A DNA stretch of 64,000 nucleotides from Pseudomonas sp. PIC25 (GCF_002286785.1 NZ_MUJY01000185.1:1-64000); one strand, 5' to 3'. Numbered from the stretch's first letter, positions 11,719 through 24,045 are shown. Numbers and translations: made by a program. The notes: generated by a model from the letters alone, not told the origin.

Positions 11719-13386
11719 ATGGATATTCAACGCTCGATCCTGATCGTCGCCCTGGCAGTCGTGTCCTATCTGATGGTTCTCCAGTGGAACCAGGATTACG
11801 GCCAAGCCGCCTTGCCGACACAGAGTACCGCTGCGAACAGCGCAACCCCAGCGCTGCCGGAAACGCCGAGTTCCGGTAAAGCCAGCGACGATGTGCCGAC
11901 CGCCAGCGGGGAGCATACCGATGCGGCCAATGCTCCCGCCGTGGCCAGCAACGAACTGATCCGCGTGGAAACCGACGTGCTGAACTTGGCCATCGACCCA
12001 CTCGGTGGCGACATCGTTCAGTTGACGCTTCCGCAGTATCCGCGCCGCCAGGATCGTCCGGACGTTCCCTTCCAACTGTTCGATAACGGCGGTGAACGCC
12101 TCTACCTCGCGCAGAGTGGGCTTACCGGTGCGAATGGGCCGGATGCCCGCGCCAACGGCCGCCCGCTCTACTCCAGCGAGAAGCGCGATTATCGCCTGGC
12201 CAACGGCCAGGATGAGTTGGTCGTGGAACTGAAGTTCAGCGAAGCGGGGGTCAACTACACCAAGCGCTTCACCTTCAAGCGCGGCCAGTATGACCTTGGC
12301 GTGTCCTACCGTATCGAAAACCAAGGCGCGCAGGCCTGGACTGGTAATCTGTTCGCACAGCTAAAACGCGACGCGAGCAGCGATCCGTCCTCCAGCACCG
12401 CCACCGGGACCGCTACCTACCTGGGCGCAGCCCTCTGGACTCGTGACGAGCCTTACACCAAGGTTTCCATGAAGGACATGGACAAGCAGTCCTACAAGGA
12501 AACCGTGCAGGGCGGTTGGGTCGCCTGGCTGCAGCATTACTTCGTCACGGCCTGGGTACCTTCCAAGAACGACAGCAATCTGGTTCAGACCCGCAAGGAC
12601 AGCCAGGGAAACTACATCATTGGTTTCACCGGCCCGGCGTTGAATGTACCTGCCGGCGCCAGCGCCGAAACCGGCGCAATGCTGTATGCCGGTCCGAAGA
12701 TCCAGGGCAAGCTGGCTCAGTTGTCTCCCGGCCTCGAGCTGACCGTCGACTATGGCTTCCTCTGGTTCATCGCCCAGCCGATCTTCTGGCTGCTGGAACA
12801 TATCCACAGCCTGCTCGGTAACTGGGGCTGGTCGATCATCGTACTGACCATCCTGATCAAGATGGCGTTCTTCCCCCTGTCCGCGGCCAGCTACAAATCG
12901 ATGGCACGTATGCGTGCCGTTTCGCCGAAGTTGCAGGCGCTCAAGGAGCAGTACGGGGACGATCGTCAGAAAATGTCCCAGGCGATGATGGAGCTGTACA
13001 AGAAGGAGAAGATTAACCCGCTGGGCGGCTGCCTGCCGATCCTGGTGCAGATGCCGGTCTTCCTCGCCCTGTACTGGGTACTGCTGGAAAGCGTGGAAAT
13101 GCGCCAGGCACCCTGGATGTTCTGGATCACAGACCTGTCGATCAAGGATCCGTTCTTCATCCTGCCGATCATCATGGGTGCCACGATGTTCATCCAGCAG
13201 CAGCTGAACCCCACCCCGCCGGACCCGATGCAGGCCAAGGTGATGAAGCTGATGCCGATCATTTTCACCTTCTTCTTCCTCTGGTTCCCGGCCGGTCTGG
13301 TGCTGTACTGGGTTGTGAACAACGTCCTGTCGATCGCCCAGCAGTGGTACATTACCCGGCGCATCGAGAGCGCCGCGAAGGCCTGA
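11719..13386 (+). CDS. yidC: membrane protein insertase YidC
   Basis: YidC (555 aa) inserts and folds inner-membrane proteins, alone or with Sec. An N-terminal membrane anchor (about residues 5-22) is followed by a Ser/Ala/Pro-rich linker and the large periplasmic beta-sandwich domain of Gram-negative YidC. The conserved five-helix core starts near residue 350 (YGFLWFIAQPIFWLLEHIHS) and includes INPLGGCLPILVQMP. The C-terminus is basic. It ends just before a strong terminator, so the rpmH operon stops here. Confidence 0.97.
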   Translation: MDIQRSILIVALAVVSYLMVLQWNQDYGQAALPTQSTAANSATPALPETPSSGKASDDVPTASGEHTDAANAPAVASNELIRVETDVLNLAIDPLGGDIVQLTLPQYPRRQDRPDVPFQLFDNGGERLYLAQSGLTGANGPDARANGRPLYSSEKRDYRLANGQDELVVELKFSEAGVNYTKRFTFKRGQYDLGVSYRIENQGAQAWTGNLFAQLKRDASSDPSSSTATGTATYLGAALWTRDEPYTKVSMKDMDKQSYKETVQGGWVAWLQHYFVTAWVPSKNDSNLVQTRKDSQGNYIIGFTGPALNVPAGASAETGAMLYAGPKIQGKLAQLSPGLELTVDYGFLWFIAQPIFWLLEHIHSLLGNWGWSIIVLTILIKMAFFPLSAASYKSMARMRAVSPKLQALKEQYGDDRQKMSQAMMELYKKEKINPLGGCLPILVQMPVFLALYWVLLESVEMRQAPWMFWITDLSIKDPFFILPIIMGATMFIQQQLNPTPPDPMQAKVMKLMPIIFTFFFLWFPAGLVLYWVVNNVLSIAQQWYITRRIESAAKA

Positions 13387-13406
13387 CCGACCGGTTTACC
13401 AGCCTG

Positions 13407-13435
13407 AAAAGACGCCCCCTTCGTGGGGCGTCTTG
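13407..13435 (+). terminator. Rho-independent terminator after yidC
   Basis: An 8-bp perfect stem (GACGCCCC/GGGGCGTC) with a 6-nt loop is preceded by AAAA and followed by TTGCT. It lies 25 bp after the yidC stop and separates that operon from mnmE. Confidence 0.8.
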
Positions 13436-13461
13436 CTATCCGCCCTTCAACGAGACAGACC

Positions 13462-14829
13462 ATGACAGCCGTCCGCGAAACCATTGCTGCTATTGCCACC
13501 GCCCAAGGTCGTGGCGGTGTCGGGATCGTACGTGTGTCCGGCCCACTGGCCGTTGGCATGGCCAAAGACATCAGCGGTCGGGAACTGAAACCTCGCCATG
13601 CCCACTATGGCCCTTTCCTCGATGCGGATGGATTGGTTCTCGACGAAGGAATCGCATTGCTCTTCCCGGGGCCGAACTCTTTTACCGGAGAAGACGTTCT
13701 GGAGCTTCAGGGCCACGGCGGCCCAGTCGTACTCGATCTGCTGCTGCAACGCTGTCTGCAACTGGGAGCACGTCAGGCACGTCCCGGCGAATTCAGCGAA
13801 CGCGCCTTTCTCAACGACAAACTTGATCTGGCCCAGGCGGAAGCCATCGCCGACCTGATCGAAGCCAGTTCCGAACAAGCTGCCCGTAACGCCCTCCGCT
13901 CCCTGCAGGGCGAGTTTTCCCGTCGGGTCCACGACCTGACGGAGCGGCTGATCGAACTGCGTATCTACGTCGAAGCTGCCATCGACTTCCCGGAAGAAGA
14001 GATTGACTTTCTCGCCGATGGTCATGTCCTCGGACTGCTGGATGGCGTTCGAGCGAAGTTATCCACAGTCCTGCGCGAAGCGGGGCAAGGTGCCTTACTG
14101 CGCGACGGAATGACGGTGGTCATTGCCGGCCGCCCGAATGCCGGCAAGTCGAGCCTGCTGAACGCCCTGGCGGGGCGCGAGGCGGCCATCGTCACGGATA
14201 TCGCCGGTACGACCCGGGATGTGCTGCGAGAACATATCCACATCGACGGCATGCCCCTGCATGTCGTCGACACCGCAGGCCTTCGCGATACCCAGGATCA
14301 GGTGGAGCGAATTGGCGTGGAGCGCGCTCTCAAGGCGATTTCCGAAGCCGATCGCATCTTGTTGGTCGTGGATGCCAGCGCCCCGGAAGCGGCTGACCCT
14401 TTCTCGCTCTGGCCGGAATTCCTCGACACGCGGCCGGACCCGGCCAAAGTCACCCTGATCCGTAACAAAGCCGACCTCACCGGCGAAAACATCGCTCTGG
14501 AAGTCAGCCAGGATCGCCATGTCACTCTCAGCCTCTCGGCAAAGTCCGGCGAGGGCCTGGAGTTGCTGCGGGAACACCTGAAGGCCTGCATGGGGTACGA
14601 ACAGACCGCCGAAAGCAGCTTCAGCGCACGGCGGCGCCATCTCGAAGCCTTGCGCCAGGCAGGCACCTATCTGGATCATGGCCGCGATCAACTCACGCAG
14701 GCAGGGGCGGGCGAACTGCTTGCCGAGGACCTGCGACAGGCTCAGCAGGCGCTGGGACAGATCACCGGGGCATTCAGCTCGGACGACCTGCTCGGTCGCA
14801 TTTTCTCCAGCTTCTGCATCGGCAAGTAA
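13462..14829 (+). CDS. mnmE: tRNA modification GTPase MnmE
   Basis: MnmE (455 aa) works with MnmG to make the 5-carboxymethylaminomethyl group on wobble uridine of certain tRNAs. The N-terminal tetrahydrofolate-binding domain precedes a GTPase domain inserted in the helical domain: G1 [10 protein letters not shown]3 DTAGLRDT, G4 NKAD. It ends with the catalytic C-terminal motif CIGK. The start at 13462 gives [19 protein letters not shown]; a longer in-frame extension to 13423 lies over the terminator and is rejected. A perfect DnaA box lies inside at 14059-14067. Confidence 0.97.
   Translation: MTAVRETIAAIATAQGRGGVGIVRVSGPLAVGMAKDISGRELKPRHAHYGPFLDADGLVLDEGIALLFPGPNSFTGEDVLELQGHGGPVVLDLLLQRCLQLGARQARPGEFSERAFLNDKLDLAQAEAIADLIEASSEQAARNALRSLQGEFSRRVHDLTERLIELRIYVEAAIDFPEEEIDFLADGHVLGLLDGVRAKLSTVLREAGQGALLRDGMTVVIAGRPNAGKSSLLNALAGREAAIVTDIAGTTRDVLREHIHIDGMPLHVVDTAGLRDTQDQVERIGVERALKAISEADRILLVVDASAPEAADPFSLWPEFLDTRPDPAKVTLIRNKADLTGENIALEVSQDRHVTLSLSAKSGEGLELLREHLKACMGYEQTAESSFSARRRHLEALRQAGTYLDHGRDQLTQAGAGELLAEDLRQAQQALGQITGAFSSDDLLGRIFSSFCIGK
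14059..14067 (+). promoter_or_regulatory. DnaA box inside mnmE
   Basis: Perfect TTATCCACA within the coding sequence, 3.6 kb from oriC. Confidence 0.7.
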
Positions 14830-14849
14830 CCCAGCAGGTGCCTCTCCCT

Positions 14850-14876
14850 AGGCGTTTCGCTTGCCGAAGCGCCTAT
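14850..14876 (+). terminator. probable terminator hairpin after mnmE
   Basis: TAGGCGTTTCG and CGAAGCGCCTA pair over 11 positions (one G-U), with a short loop, 20 bp after the mnmE stop. The following sequence (TCTCC) is only weakly T-rich, so efficiency is uncertain. Confidence 0.45.
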
Positions 14877-14940
14877 CTCCGCTTGTCATCACGAGCCGTT
14901 TCCACTGCGCGCATCGAAGGCCCACAAGACCGCTAAGCCC

Positions 14941-15200
14941 TGTTGATAACTGCCCCGGAACTACGTCCATAACCCTGGTGAAAAGCTTTTGGAAAAACCC
15001 CCTGTTGATAAACAGCAGCTTCATCCACAGGTAACCTACACTCTCCTACCACACTATAGGCAGGAACGGCACAGGCTTATCCTTCCTTGAATGCCTTGAA
15101 TGCTAAGGCCTTGCGTCGGTTATCCACAGAAATAAAGTTCCTCAAGGTATAAACATAAAAAGAGTCTTTTAAAATTCTTTCTCTCTTTTTCTTAAAAGCC
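14941..15200. other. second DnaA-box cluster with AT-rich tract (oriC-II-like region)
   Basis: The mnmE-mnmG gap holds a perfect DnaA box (15120-15128). One-mismatch boxes lie at 14941-14949 and 15003-15011 (TGTTGATAA) and 15021-15029 (TCATCCACA). An AT-rich, pyrimidine-rich stretch follows (about 15130-15200). P. aeruginosa has an equivalent second candidate origin near gidA (mnmG), which is reported not to be the main origin in vivo. No gene is present in these 500 bp. Confidence 0.7.
15120..15128 (+). promoter_or_regulatory. DnaA box upstream of mnmG
   Basis: Perfect TTATCCACA in the mnmE-mnmG intergenic region. Confidence 0.8.
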
Positions 15201-15334
15201 TGAGCGTACTGATCCTGAATCACAGGGTTGGCAGGCGCTGTCTATTTTTTGTCCAGAAGGCTTCTTTCGAACGGCCTAACTCCCTATACTTCACGCCTTT
15301 CCCCAATACCCAATCGGACAGGCACGAGGTGCGT

Positions 15335-17227
15335 GTGGATTTTCCTTCCCGTTTTGACGTGATCGTGATCGGCGGCGGTCATGCCGGTACCGAAGCTGCA
15401 CTCGCGGCTGCACGCATGGGCGTGAAAACTCTGCTGCTGACCCACAATGTGGAAACCCTCGGGCAGATGAGCTGCAACCCTGCCATCGGCGGCATCGGCA
15501 AGAGCCATCTGGTGAAAGAGATCGATGCGCTTGGCGGTGCCATGGCGACGGCCACGGACAAAGGCGGTATCCAGTTCCGTGTACTCAACAGCCGCAAGGG
15601 GCCTGCAGTACGTGCGACCCGTGCACAGGCTGACCGGGTGCTTTACAAGGCAGCAATCCGGCAGGCTTTGGAAAACCAGCCGAACCTGTGGATATTTCAG
15701 CAGGCAGCCGACGACTTGATCGTCGAAAACGATCAGGTCCGCGGCGTTGTCACCCAGATGGGATTGCGCTTTTTAGCCGAATCCGTGGTGCTGACCACAG
15801 GGACCTTCCTCGGTGGACTTATCCACATTGGGTTGCAGAATTATTCAGGCGGCCGAGCCGGAGACCCGCCGTCCATTGCCCTTGCCCAGCGTTTGCGCGA
15901 ACTGCCGTTACGCGTCGGCCGCTTGAAGACGGGGACTCCGCCGCGTATCGACGGTCGTACCGTGGATTTTTCCGTGATGACCGAGCAGCCGGGGGACACG
16001 CCCATTCCGGTCATGTCGTTCCTCGGTTCGAAAGAACAGCATCCGCAACAAATTAGCTGCTGGATCACCCATACCAATGCGCGGACGCACGAAATCATCG
16101 CCGCCAACCTGGATCGTTCGCCGATGTATTCCGGCGTGATCGAAGGGGTGGGCCCACGTTATTGCCCGTCGATCGAGGATAAAATCCATCGTTTTGCCGA
16201 CAAGGACAGCCACCAGGTCTTCCTCGAGCCGGAAGGTCTGACGACGAACGAGCTGTATCCCAACGGCATCTCCACGTCGTTGCCGTTCGACGTGCAATTG
16301 CAGATCGTGCGCAGTATCCGTGGCATGGAGAACGCCCACATCGTTCGCCCGGGATATGCCATCGAATACGACTACTTCGACCCGCGCGATCTCAAGTACA
16401 GCTTGGAGACCAAGGTCATCGGTGGCCTATTCTTCGCCGGCCAGATCAACGGCACCACCGGCTATGAAGAGGCCGGTGCCCAGGGATTGCTCGCCGGCGC
16501 CAACGCGGCACTGCGGGCGCTTGGCAAGGACAGTTGGTGCCCGTGCCGCGACGAGGCCTACATTGGCGTGCTGGTGGACGATCTGATCACCCTCGGCACC
16601 CAGGAGCCCTATCGCATGTTCACGTCGCGCGCCGAATACCGGCTGATCCTGCGCGAAGACAACGCAGACCTGCGTCTGACCGAAAAGGGCCGCGAACTGG
16701 GGCTGGTGGACGATGCGCGCTGGGCGGCGTTCTGCGCCAAGCGGGAAAGCATCGAGCGGGAAGAGCAGCGCCTCAAGAGCACCTGGGTCCGCCCCGGCAC
16801 GCCGGAGGGCGAGACCATTGCTTCGCGATTCGGCACGCCCCTGACTCACGAATACAACCTGCTCAGCCTGCTCAGCAGGCCGGAGATCGACTATGCCGGG
16901 TTGGCCGAGGTGACCGGTGGCGGCGCGGAGGACGCGCAAGTCGCCGAGCAGGTCGAGATCAAGACCAAGTACGCCGGCTATATCGATCGCCAGCAGGAAG
17001 AGATTCAGCGCCTGCGTGCGAGCGAGAACACGCGCCTACCACAGGATCTGGACTACAGCACCATTTCTGGACTGTCCAAGGAGATTCAGCACAAGCTCGG
17101 CCAGGCTCTCCCTGAGACGCTTGGCCAGGCCTCGCGCATTCCGGGCGTGACGCCGGCGGCCATTTCCCTGCTGTTGATCCACCTGAAGAAGCGGGGCGCC
17201 GGGCGCCAGTTGGAGCAGAGCGCCTGA
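15335..17227 (+). CDS. mnmG: tRNA uridine-5-carboxymethylaminomethyl modification enzyme MnmG
   Basis: MnmG (630 aa, formerly GidA) is the FAD-dependent partner of MnmE. The N-terminal dinucleotide fold has [19 protein letters not shown], followed by the catalytic-Cys region [12 protein letters not shown]. The C-terminal helical domain binds MnmE and tRNA. I chose GTG 15335 ([15 protein letters not shown]) over GTG 15329 because it matches the family's usual N-terminus and has GAGG 5 bp upstream. It is followed directly by rsmG (TGATG overlap). A TATACT -10-like element lies at 15285-15290. Confidence 0.97.
   Translation: MDFPSRFDVIVIGGGHAGTEAALAAARMGVKTLLLTHNVETLGQMSCNPAIGGIGKSHLVKEIDALGGAMATATDKGGIQFRVLNSRKGPAVRATRAQADRVLYKAAIRQALENQPNLWIFQQAADDLIVENDQVRGVVTQMGLRFLAESVVLTTGTFLGGLIHIGLQNYSGGRAGDPPSIALAQRLRELPLRVGRLKTGTPPRIDGRTVDFSVMTEQPGDTPIPVMSFLGSKEQHPQQISCWITHTNARTHEIIAANLDRSPMYSGVIEGVGPRYCPSIEDKIHRFADKDSHQVFLEPEGLTTNELYPNGISTSLPFDVQLQIVRSIRGMENAHIVRPGYAIEYDYFDPRDLKYSLETKVIGGLFFAGQINGTTGYEEAGAQGLLAGANAALRALGKDSWCPCRDEAYIGVLVDDLITLGTQEPYRMFTSRAEYRLILREDNADLRLTEKGRELGLVDDARWAAFCAKRESIEREEQRLKSTWVRPGTPEGETIASRFGTPLTHEYNLLSLLSRPEIDYAGLAEVTGGGAEDAQVAEQVEIKTKYAGYIDRQQEEIQRLRASENTRLPQDLDYSTISGLSKEIQHKLGQALPETLGQASRIPGVTPAAISLLLIHLKKRGAGRQLEQSA
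15829..15837 (+). promoter_or_regulatory. DnaA box inside mnmG
   Basis: Perfect TTATCCACA within coding sequence. Confidence 0.7.
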
Positions 17228-17874
17228 TGAGCTTGGTAACCCCCCGCCACGCCGAGGAACTCACGCGTGGCGCGCATGAACTCGGAATCGAACTCAACGA
17301 CAACCAGCAGCAGCGTCTGCTGGGCTACCTCGGCCTGCTGATCAAGTGGAATAAGGCTTACAACCTCACCGCGGTGCGCGATCCGGACGAGATGGTTTCC
17401 CGCCACCTGCTCGATAGCCTGAGCGTGGTGCCTTACGTCGCAGAGGGCGGAGACAACTGGCTGGATGTCGGTAGCGGAGGTGGAATGCCGGGCATTCCGC
17501 TGGCAATCCTGTTTCCGCAACGCCATTTCACGCTGCTGGATTCCAATGGCAAGAAAACCCGATTCCTCACCCAGGTAAAGCTGGAGCTGAAGCTCGATAA
17601 CCTCGAAGTTATCCACAGCCGGGTCGAGGCGTTTACGCCGGCGACACCCTTCGACGGTATCTGCTCGCGGGCTTTCAGCGCTTTGCAGGATTTCGCCAAC
17701 TGGACGCGTCATCTCGGCAATGGCGACACCCGCTGGCTGGCCATGAAAGGCGTACACCCGGACGACGAGCTACAGGCCCTGCCAGAGGACTTCCGACTGG
17801 AACGGACGCACGTCCTCAAGGTTCCCGGTTGCCAAGGCCAGCGCCATCTGCTGATACTGCGCCGCACGGCTTAA
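17227..17874 (+). CDS. rsmG: 16S rRNA (guanine527-N7)-methyltransferase RsmG
   Basis: RsmG (215 aa) is a class I SAM-dependent methyltransferase that makes m7G527 in 16S rRNA. Motif I is [16 protein letters not shown], preceded by the family signature [13 protein letters not shown] and RHLLDSL. Its start codon overlaps the mnmG stop by one base. A perfect DnaA box lies inside at 17609-17617. parA begins 10 bp later, so mnmG-rsmG-parA-parB is probably one unit. Confidence 0.97.
   Translation: MSLVTPRHAEELTRGAHELGIELNDNQQQRLLGYLGLLIKWNKAYNLTAVRDPDEMVSRHLLDSLSVVPYVAEGGDNWLDVGSGGGMPGIPLAILFPQRHFTLLDSNGKKTRFLTQVKLELKLDNLEVIHSRVEAFTPATPFDGICSRAFSALQDFANWTRHLGNGDTRWLAMKGVHPDDELQALPEDFRLERTHVLKVPGCQGQRHLLILRRTA
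17609..17617 (+). promoter_or_regulatory. DnaA box inside rsmG
   Basis: Perfect TTATCCACA within coding sequence. Confidence 0.7.
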
Positions 17875-17884
17875 GGGGGACAGC

Positions 17885-18673
17885 ATGGCCAAGGTATTCG
17901 CGATCGCCAATCAGAAGGGCGGTGTGGGCAAGACCACCACCTGCATCAACCTGGCCGCTTCCCTGGTCGCGACCAAGCGACGGGTGCTGCTGATCGATCT
18001 GGACCCGCAAGGCAATGCCACCATGGGCAGCGGTGTGGATAAACAGGCACTGGAGCATTCGATCTACGACGTGCTGATCGGCGAATGCAGCCTGGTCGAT
18101 GCCATGCAGTTCTCCGAGCATGGCGGCTACCAGCTCCTGCCGGCGAACCGCGATCTGACAGCGGCCGAAGTCGCCCTGCTGGAAATGAAGATGAAGGAGA
18201 GCCGGTTGCGCTATGCACTGGCCCCCATTCGCGAAAACTACGACTACATCCTGATCGACTGCCCGCCGTCGCTGTCGATGCTGACGGTCAACGCGCTGGT
18301 TGCCGCTGACGGAGTAATCATCCCGATGCAGTGCGAGTACTACGCCCTGGAAGGCTTGTCCGATTTGGTCAACACCATCCAGCGTATCGGCAAGCTGCTC
18401 AATCCGACGCTGAAGATCGAAGGCCTGCTGCGCACCATGTATGACCCGCGGATCAGCCTGACCAACGACGTCTCCGCGCAGCTCAAGGAACATTTCGGCG
18501 ATCAGCTCTATCAGACCGTGATTCCGCGCAACGTACGTCTCGCGGAGGCGCCCAGCTTCGGCATGCCGGCGCTGGTCTACGACAAGCAATCCCGTGGCGC
18601 AATCGCCTATTTGGCGCTGGCCGGCGAACTGGTCCGCCGGCAGCGTGCGAACGCCGCCACCGTTACCGCATAA
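17885..18673 (+). CDS. parA: chromosome partitioning ATPase ParA (Soj)
   Basis: The 262-residue ATPase has the deviant Walker A motif NQKGGVGKTTTCINLA at the N-terminus and the Walker B-like region YILIDCPPSLSMLTVNAL. ParA forms nucleoid-bound dimers that move ParB-parS complexes and so segregate the origins. A good AAGGGGG ribosome site precedes ATG 17885. Its partner parB follows after 9 bp. A perfect DnaA box (minus strand, 18034-18042) lies in the coding sequence. Confidence 0.97.
   Translation: MAKVFAIANQKGGVGKTTTCINLAASLVATKRRVLLIDLDPQGNATMGSGVDKQALEHSIYDVLIGECSLVDAMQFSEHGGYQLLPANRDLTAAEVALLEMKMKESRLRYALAPIRENYDYILIDCPPSLSMLTVNALVAADGVIIPMQCEYYALEGLSDLVNTIQRIGKLLNPTLKIEGLLRTMYDPRISLTNDVSAQLKEHFGDQLYQTVIPRNVRLAEAPSFGMPALVYDKQSRGAIAYLALAGELVRRQRANAATVTA
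18034..18042 (-). promoter_or_regulatory. DnaA box inside parA
   Basis: Perfect box on the minus strand (TGTGGATAA on plus). Confidence 0.65.
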
Positions 18674-18682
18674 GGAAACCGC

Positions 18683-19555
18683 ATGGCCGCCAAGAAAAGA
18701 GGGCTCGGACGAGGCTTGGACGCCTTGCTGGGAGGAACCAGCGTCACTGCCCTGGAAGAAGAAGCTGCGAAAAGCGGCGACCGCGAACTGCAGCACCTGC
18801 CGTTGGACCTGATCCAGAGGGGCAAGTACCAGCCTCGTCGGGATATGGATCCTGCCGCGCTGGAAGAACTGGCCCAGTCGATCAAGGCCCAGGGCGTGAT
18901 GCAACCGATCGTGGTCAGGCCGATCGGTGAAGGCCGGTACGAGATCATCGCCGGCGAGCGTCGCTGGCGGGCGAGCCAGCAGGCCGGCCTGGACAGGATT
19001 CCGGCGATGGTTCGCGAAGTGCCGGACGAAGCGGCGATCGCCATGGCCCTGATCGAAAACATCCAGCGCGAGGACCTCAATCCCATCGAGGAAGCCGTCG
19101 CGCTGCAACGCCTTCAACAGGAATTCCAACTGACCCAGCAGCAAGTCGCCGAGGCCGTTGGTAAATCGCGGGTCACCATCACCAACCTCCTGCGGCTGAT
19201 CTCGCTGCCGGAGGAGATCAAGACCCTGCTCGCCCATGGCGACCTGGAGATGGGACATGCCCGGGCGTTGCTTGGGTTGCCGGCAGAACAGCAGATCGAA
19301 GGGGCGCGACATGTTGTCGCACGTGGTCTGACTGTCCGACAAACCGAGGCGTTGGTCCGCCAGTGGTTGAATGCCAAGGAAAAGCCTGCCGACAAAGCAA
19401 AGGCAGACCCGGACATTGCCCGCCTGGAACAGCGCCTTGCAGAGCGGCTGGGCTCCCCGGTTCAGATCAAGCACGGCCAGAAAGGCAAGGGACAGCTGGT
19501 CATTCGCTACAACTCGCTGGACGAGTTGCAAGGCGTTCTCGCTCACATCCGCTAA
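18683..19555 (+). CDS. parB: chromosome partitioning protein ParB (Spo0J)
   Basis: ParB (290 aa) is the CTP-dependent clamp that loads at parS and spreads along DNA. The N-terminus MAAKKRGLGRGLDALLGG contains the ParA-stimulating basic patch. The CTPase domain has GERRWRASQQAGL and the helix-turn-helix has QQVAEAVGKSRVTITNLLRL. The C-terminal dimerisation domain ends ...LDELQGVLAHIR. Its binding sites lie in recF at 6674-6695 and 7307-7322, with a further candidate at 53284-53297. Confidence 0.97.
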   Translation: MAAKKRGLGRGLDALLGGTSVTALEEEAAKSGDRELQHLPLDLIQRGKYQPRRDMDPAALEELAQSIKAQGVMQPIVVRPIGEGRYEIIAGERRWRASQQAGLDRIPAMVREVPDEAAIAMALIENIQREDLNPIEEAVALQRLQQEFQLTQQQVAEAVGKSRVTITNLLRLISLPEEIKTLLAHGDLEMGHARALLGLPAEQQIEGARHVVARGLTVRQTEALVRQWLNAKEKPADKAKADPDIARLEQRLAERLGSPVQIKHGQKGKGQLVIRYNSLDELQGVLAHIR

Positions 19556-19597
19556 AAATTCGCTCTGTAGCGGTAGTCGGAAATCACTACCCGGCAG

Positions 19598-19626
19598 TTG
19601 AACCGGGTAGGAACCCCCCCTATACT
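19598..19626 (+). promoter_or_regulatory. sigma70 promoter of the atp operon
   Basis: TTGAAC (19598-19603) and TATACT (19621-19626) are spaced 17 bp, about 75 bp ahead of atpI. This is close to consensus, as expected for the strongly expressed ATP synthase genes. Confidence 0.85.
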
Positions 19627-19699
19627 CTGCGCGCATTTTGTCGGCACAAAATATGCCAAGTCGTTGATTTACAGCGCCGACGTCAGGGGAACAATTGCG

Positions 19700-20990
<1,291 letters not shown>

Positions 20991-21056
20991 TTGACGTTTT
21001 ACCCGGCCTTTTCTTTCGGGGAAAGGCCGCGGGCGACCGCCAAGGTCGGCCCGTAA

Positions 21057-21401
<345 letters not shown>

Positions 21402-21459
21402 TCACTCGATATTTTCGAGTTGATTGGTTTGACGGACAACGAACGAGCGAGGTGTTGGC

Positions 21460-21930
21460 GTGAACATTAATGCAACCCTGATTGGCCAGTCCGTTGCCTT
21501 CTTCATCTTCGTGCTGTTCTGCATGAAGTTCGTGTGGCCTCCGGTCATCACGGCTCTGCGCGAACGCCAGAAGAAGATCGCTGACGGTCTGGACGCTGCC
21601 AATCGCGCGGCTCGTGACCTGGAGCTGGCTCAAGACAAAGTGAGCCAGCAACTGCGCGAGGCGAAGAGCCAGGCAGCCGAGATCATCGAGCAGGCGAAGA
21701 AGCGCGCGAACCAGATCGTCGACGAGGCCCGTGAACAGGCCCGTACCGAGGCGGATCGCGTGAAAGCGCAAGCTCAAGCCGAGATCGAACAGGAACTCAA
21801 CAGCGTCAAGGACGCCCTGCGTGCCCAACTGGGTGCTCTGGCCGTTGGCGGTGCCGAGAAGATCCTGGGCGCCACTATCGATCAAAACGCGCATGCGGAG
21901 CTGGTTAACAAACTGGCCGCCGAAATCTAA
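21460..21930 (+). CDS. atpF: F0F1 ATP synthase subunit b
   Basis: Subunit b (156 aa) is the peripheral stalk. One N-terminal membrane helix ([18 protein letters not shown]) is followed by a long charged coiled-coil helix reaching the F1 delta subunit. The start is GTG at 21460. Gene order and length are normal for the operon. Confidence 0.97.
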   Translation: MNINATLIGQSVAFFIFVLFCMKFVWPPVITALRERQKKIADGLDAANRAARDLELAQDKVSQQLREAKSQAAEIIEQAKKRANQIVDEAREQARTEADRVKAQAQAEIEQELNSVKDALRAQLGALAVGGAEKILGATIDQNAHAELVNKLAAEI

Positions 21931-21942
21931 GCGAGGGCGATC

Positions 21943-22479
21943 ATGGCAGAACTGACCACGCTGGCCCGACCTTACGCCAAGGCTGCCTTCGAGTACGCCC
22001 AGGCCCATCAGCAGCTGGCCGCCTGGTCGGCCATGCTCGGCCTGGCTGCGGCGGTGTCGCAGGACGACACTATGCAGCGCGTACTCAAGGCCCCGCGTCT
22101 GACGAGTGCACAGAAGGCCGCCTCCTTTGTCGAGGTGTGCGGCGACAAGTTCGACGCCCAGGCACAGAACTTCATCCACGTTCTCGCCGAGAACGAGCGT
22201 CTCCTGCTGTTGCCGGAGATTTCCGAACTGTTCGAGCTGTACAAGGCCGAGCAGGAAAAGTCGGTGGACGTGGAAGTGACCAGTGCCTTCGCATTGAGCG
22301 CAGAACAGCAAGACAAACTCGCCAAGGTTCTCAGCGCACGGCTCAGCCGGGAAGTGCGTCTGCACGCCGCGGAGGACGCCAGCCTTATCGGTGGTGTCGT
22401 GATCCGCGCCGGCGACCTGGTTATCGATGGCTCGGTTCGCGGCAAGCTCGCGAAACTGGCCGAAGCGTTGAAATCTTGA
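21943..22479 (+). CDS. atpH: F0F1 ATP synthase subunit delta
   Basis: Subunit delta (178 aa) joins the peripheral stalk to the top of F1. The N-terminal helical domain begins [18 protein letters not shown]. The C-terminal signature [21 protein letters not shown] is intact. It lies between atpF and atpA with short gaps. Confidence 0.97.
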   Translation: MAELTTLARPYAKAAFEYAQAHQQLAAWSAMLGLAAAVSQDDTMQRVLKAPRLTSAQKAASFVEVCGDKFDAQAQNFIHVLAENERLLLLPEISELFELYKAEQEKSVDVEVTSAFALSAEQQDKLAKVLSARLSREVRLHAAEDASLIGGVVIRAGDLVIDGSVRGKLAKLAEALKS

Positions 22480-22500
22480 GTTTGAAGGGGCAGCAGAGCA

Positions 22501-24045
22501 ATGCAGCAACTCAATCCTTCCGAAATTAGTGAAATCATCAAGGGGCGTATCGAGAAACTCGACGTCTCCTCCCAAGCCCGTAACGAAGGCACCATCGTTT
22601 CCGTCTCCGACGGTATCGTGCGCATCTACGGCCTGGCCGACGTGATGTACGGCGAGATGATCGAGTTCCCTGGTGGCGTCTACGGTATGGCGCTGAACCT
22701 GGAACAAGACTCCGTCGGCGCCGTTGTACTGGGTAGCTACCTCGGCCTGCAAGAAGGCATGAGCGCCAAGTGCACCGGCCGCATCCTGGAAGTTCCGGTC
22801 GGTCCGGAGCTGCTGGGTCGCGTGGTCGATGCCCTGGGTAACCCGATCGACGGCAAAGGCCCGATCAATGCTCAAGCCACCGACGCCGTCGAGAAGGTCG
22901 CTCCGGGCGTGATCTGGCGTAAGTCGGTCGACCAGCCGGTACAGACCGGTTACAAGTCGGTCGACGCCATGATCCCGGTCGGCCGTGGCCAGCGCGAGCT
23001 GATCATCGGTGACCGTCAGATCGGTAAGACCGCCCTGGCCGTCGACGCGATCATCAACCAGAAGAACAGCGGCATCCGCTGCGTCTACGTCGCAATCGGT
23101 CAGAAGCAGTCGACCATCGCCAACGTCGTACGCAAGCTGGAAGAGAACGGCGCGCTGGCCAACACCATCGTGGTGGCCGCTTCCGCTTCCGAATCCGCTG
23201 CGCTGCAGTTCCTGGCTCCGTATGCCGGCTGCACCATGGGCGAATATTTCCGCGATCGCGGCGAAGATGCGCTGATCGTCTATGACGATCTGTCCAAGCA
23301 GGCTGTGGCTTATCGCCAGATCTCCCTGCTGCTGCGCCGTCCGCCGGGACGTGAAGCTTACCCGGGCGACGTATTCTATCTCCACAGCCGTCTGCTGGAG
23401 CGCGCTTCCCGCGTTTCCGAAGAGTATGTCGAGAAGTTCACCAATGGCGCCGTGACTGGCAAGACCGGTTCCCTGACCGCTCTGCCGATCATCGAAACCC
23501 AGGCCGGCGACGTTTCCGCATTCGTTCCGACCAACGTGATTTCCATCACCGACGGTCAGATCTTCCTGGAATCGGCCATGTTCAACTCGGGCATCCGTCC
23601 GGCGGTCAACGCCGGTATTTCGGTATCCCGCGTGGGTGGTGCCGCGCAGACCAAGATCATCAAGAAGCTTTCCGGTGGTATCCGTACCGCCCTGGCCCAG
23701 TACCGTGAACTGGCGGCTTTCGCCCAGTTCGCATCGGACCTGGACGAGGCCACCCGCAAGCAGCTTGAGCATGGTCAGCGCGTTACCGAGCTGATGAAGC
23801 AGAAGCAATACGCGCCGATGTCCATCGCCGAAATGTCGCTGTCGCTGTATGCCGCCGAGCGTGGCTTCCTGACCGACGTCGAGCTGGCGAAGGTCGGCAG
23901 CTTCGAAGCTGCGCTGATTGCTTACTTCAACCGTGATCACGCCGATCTGATGGCGAAGATCAACGAGAAGGGTGACTTCAACGACGAGATCGACGCTGCC
24001 ATCAAGGCCGGCATCGAGAAGTTCAAGGCCACCCAAACCTGGTAA
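22501..24045 (+). CDS. atpA: F0F1 ATP synthase subunit alpha
   Basis: Subunit alpha (514 aa) is the non-catalytic nucleotide-binding subunit of F1. The Walker A loop is [11 protein letters not shown]. The signature [17 protein letters not shown] is present near residue 365. Length and ends ([17 protein letters not shown]... to ...KFKATQTW) are those of Pseudomonas AtpA. Confidence 0.98.
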   Translation: MQQLNPSEISEIIKGRIEKLDVSSQARNEGTIVSVSDGIVRIYGLADVMYGEMIEFPGGVYGMALNLEQDSVGAVVLGSYLGLQEGMSAKCTGRILEVPVGPELLGRVVDALGNPIDGKGPINAQATDAVEKVAPGVIWRKSVDQPVQTGYKSVDAMIPVGRGQRELIIGDRQIGKTALAVDAIINQKNSGIRCVYVAIGQKQSTIANVVRKLEENGALANTIVVAASASESAALQFLAPYAGCTMGEYFRDRGEDALIVYDDLSKQAVAYRQISLLLRRPPGREAYPGDVFYLHSRLLERASRVSEEYVEKFTNGAVTGKTGSLTALPIIETQAGDVSAFVPTNVISITDGQIFLESAMFNSGIRPAVNAGISVSRVGGAAQTKIIKKLSGGIRTALAQYRELAAFAQFASDLDEATRKQLEHGQRVTELMKQKQYAPMSIAEMSLSLYAAERGFLTDVELAKVGSFEAALIAYFNRDHADLMAKINEKGDFNDEIDAAIKAGIEKFKATQTW

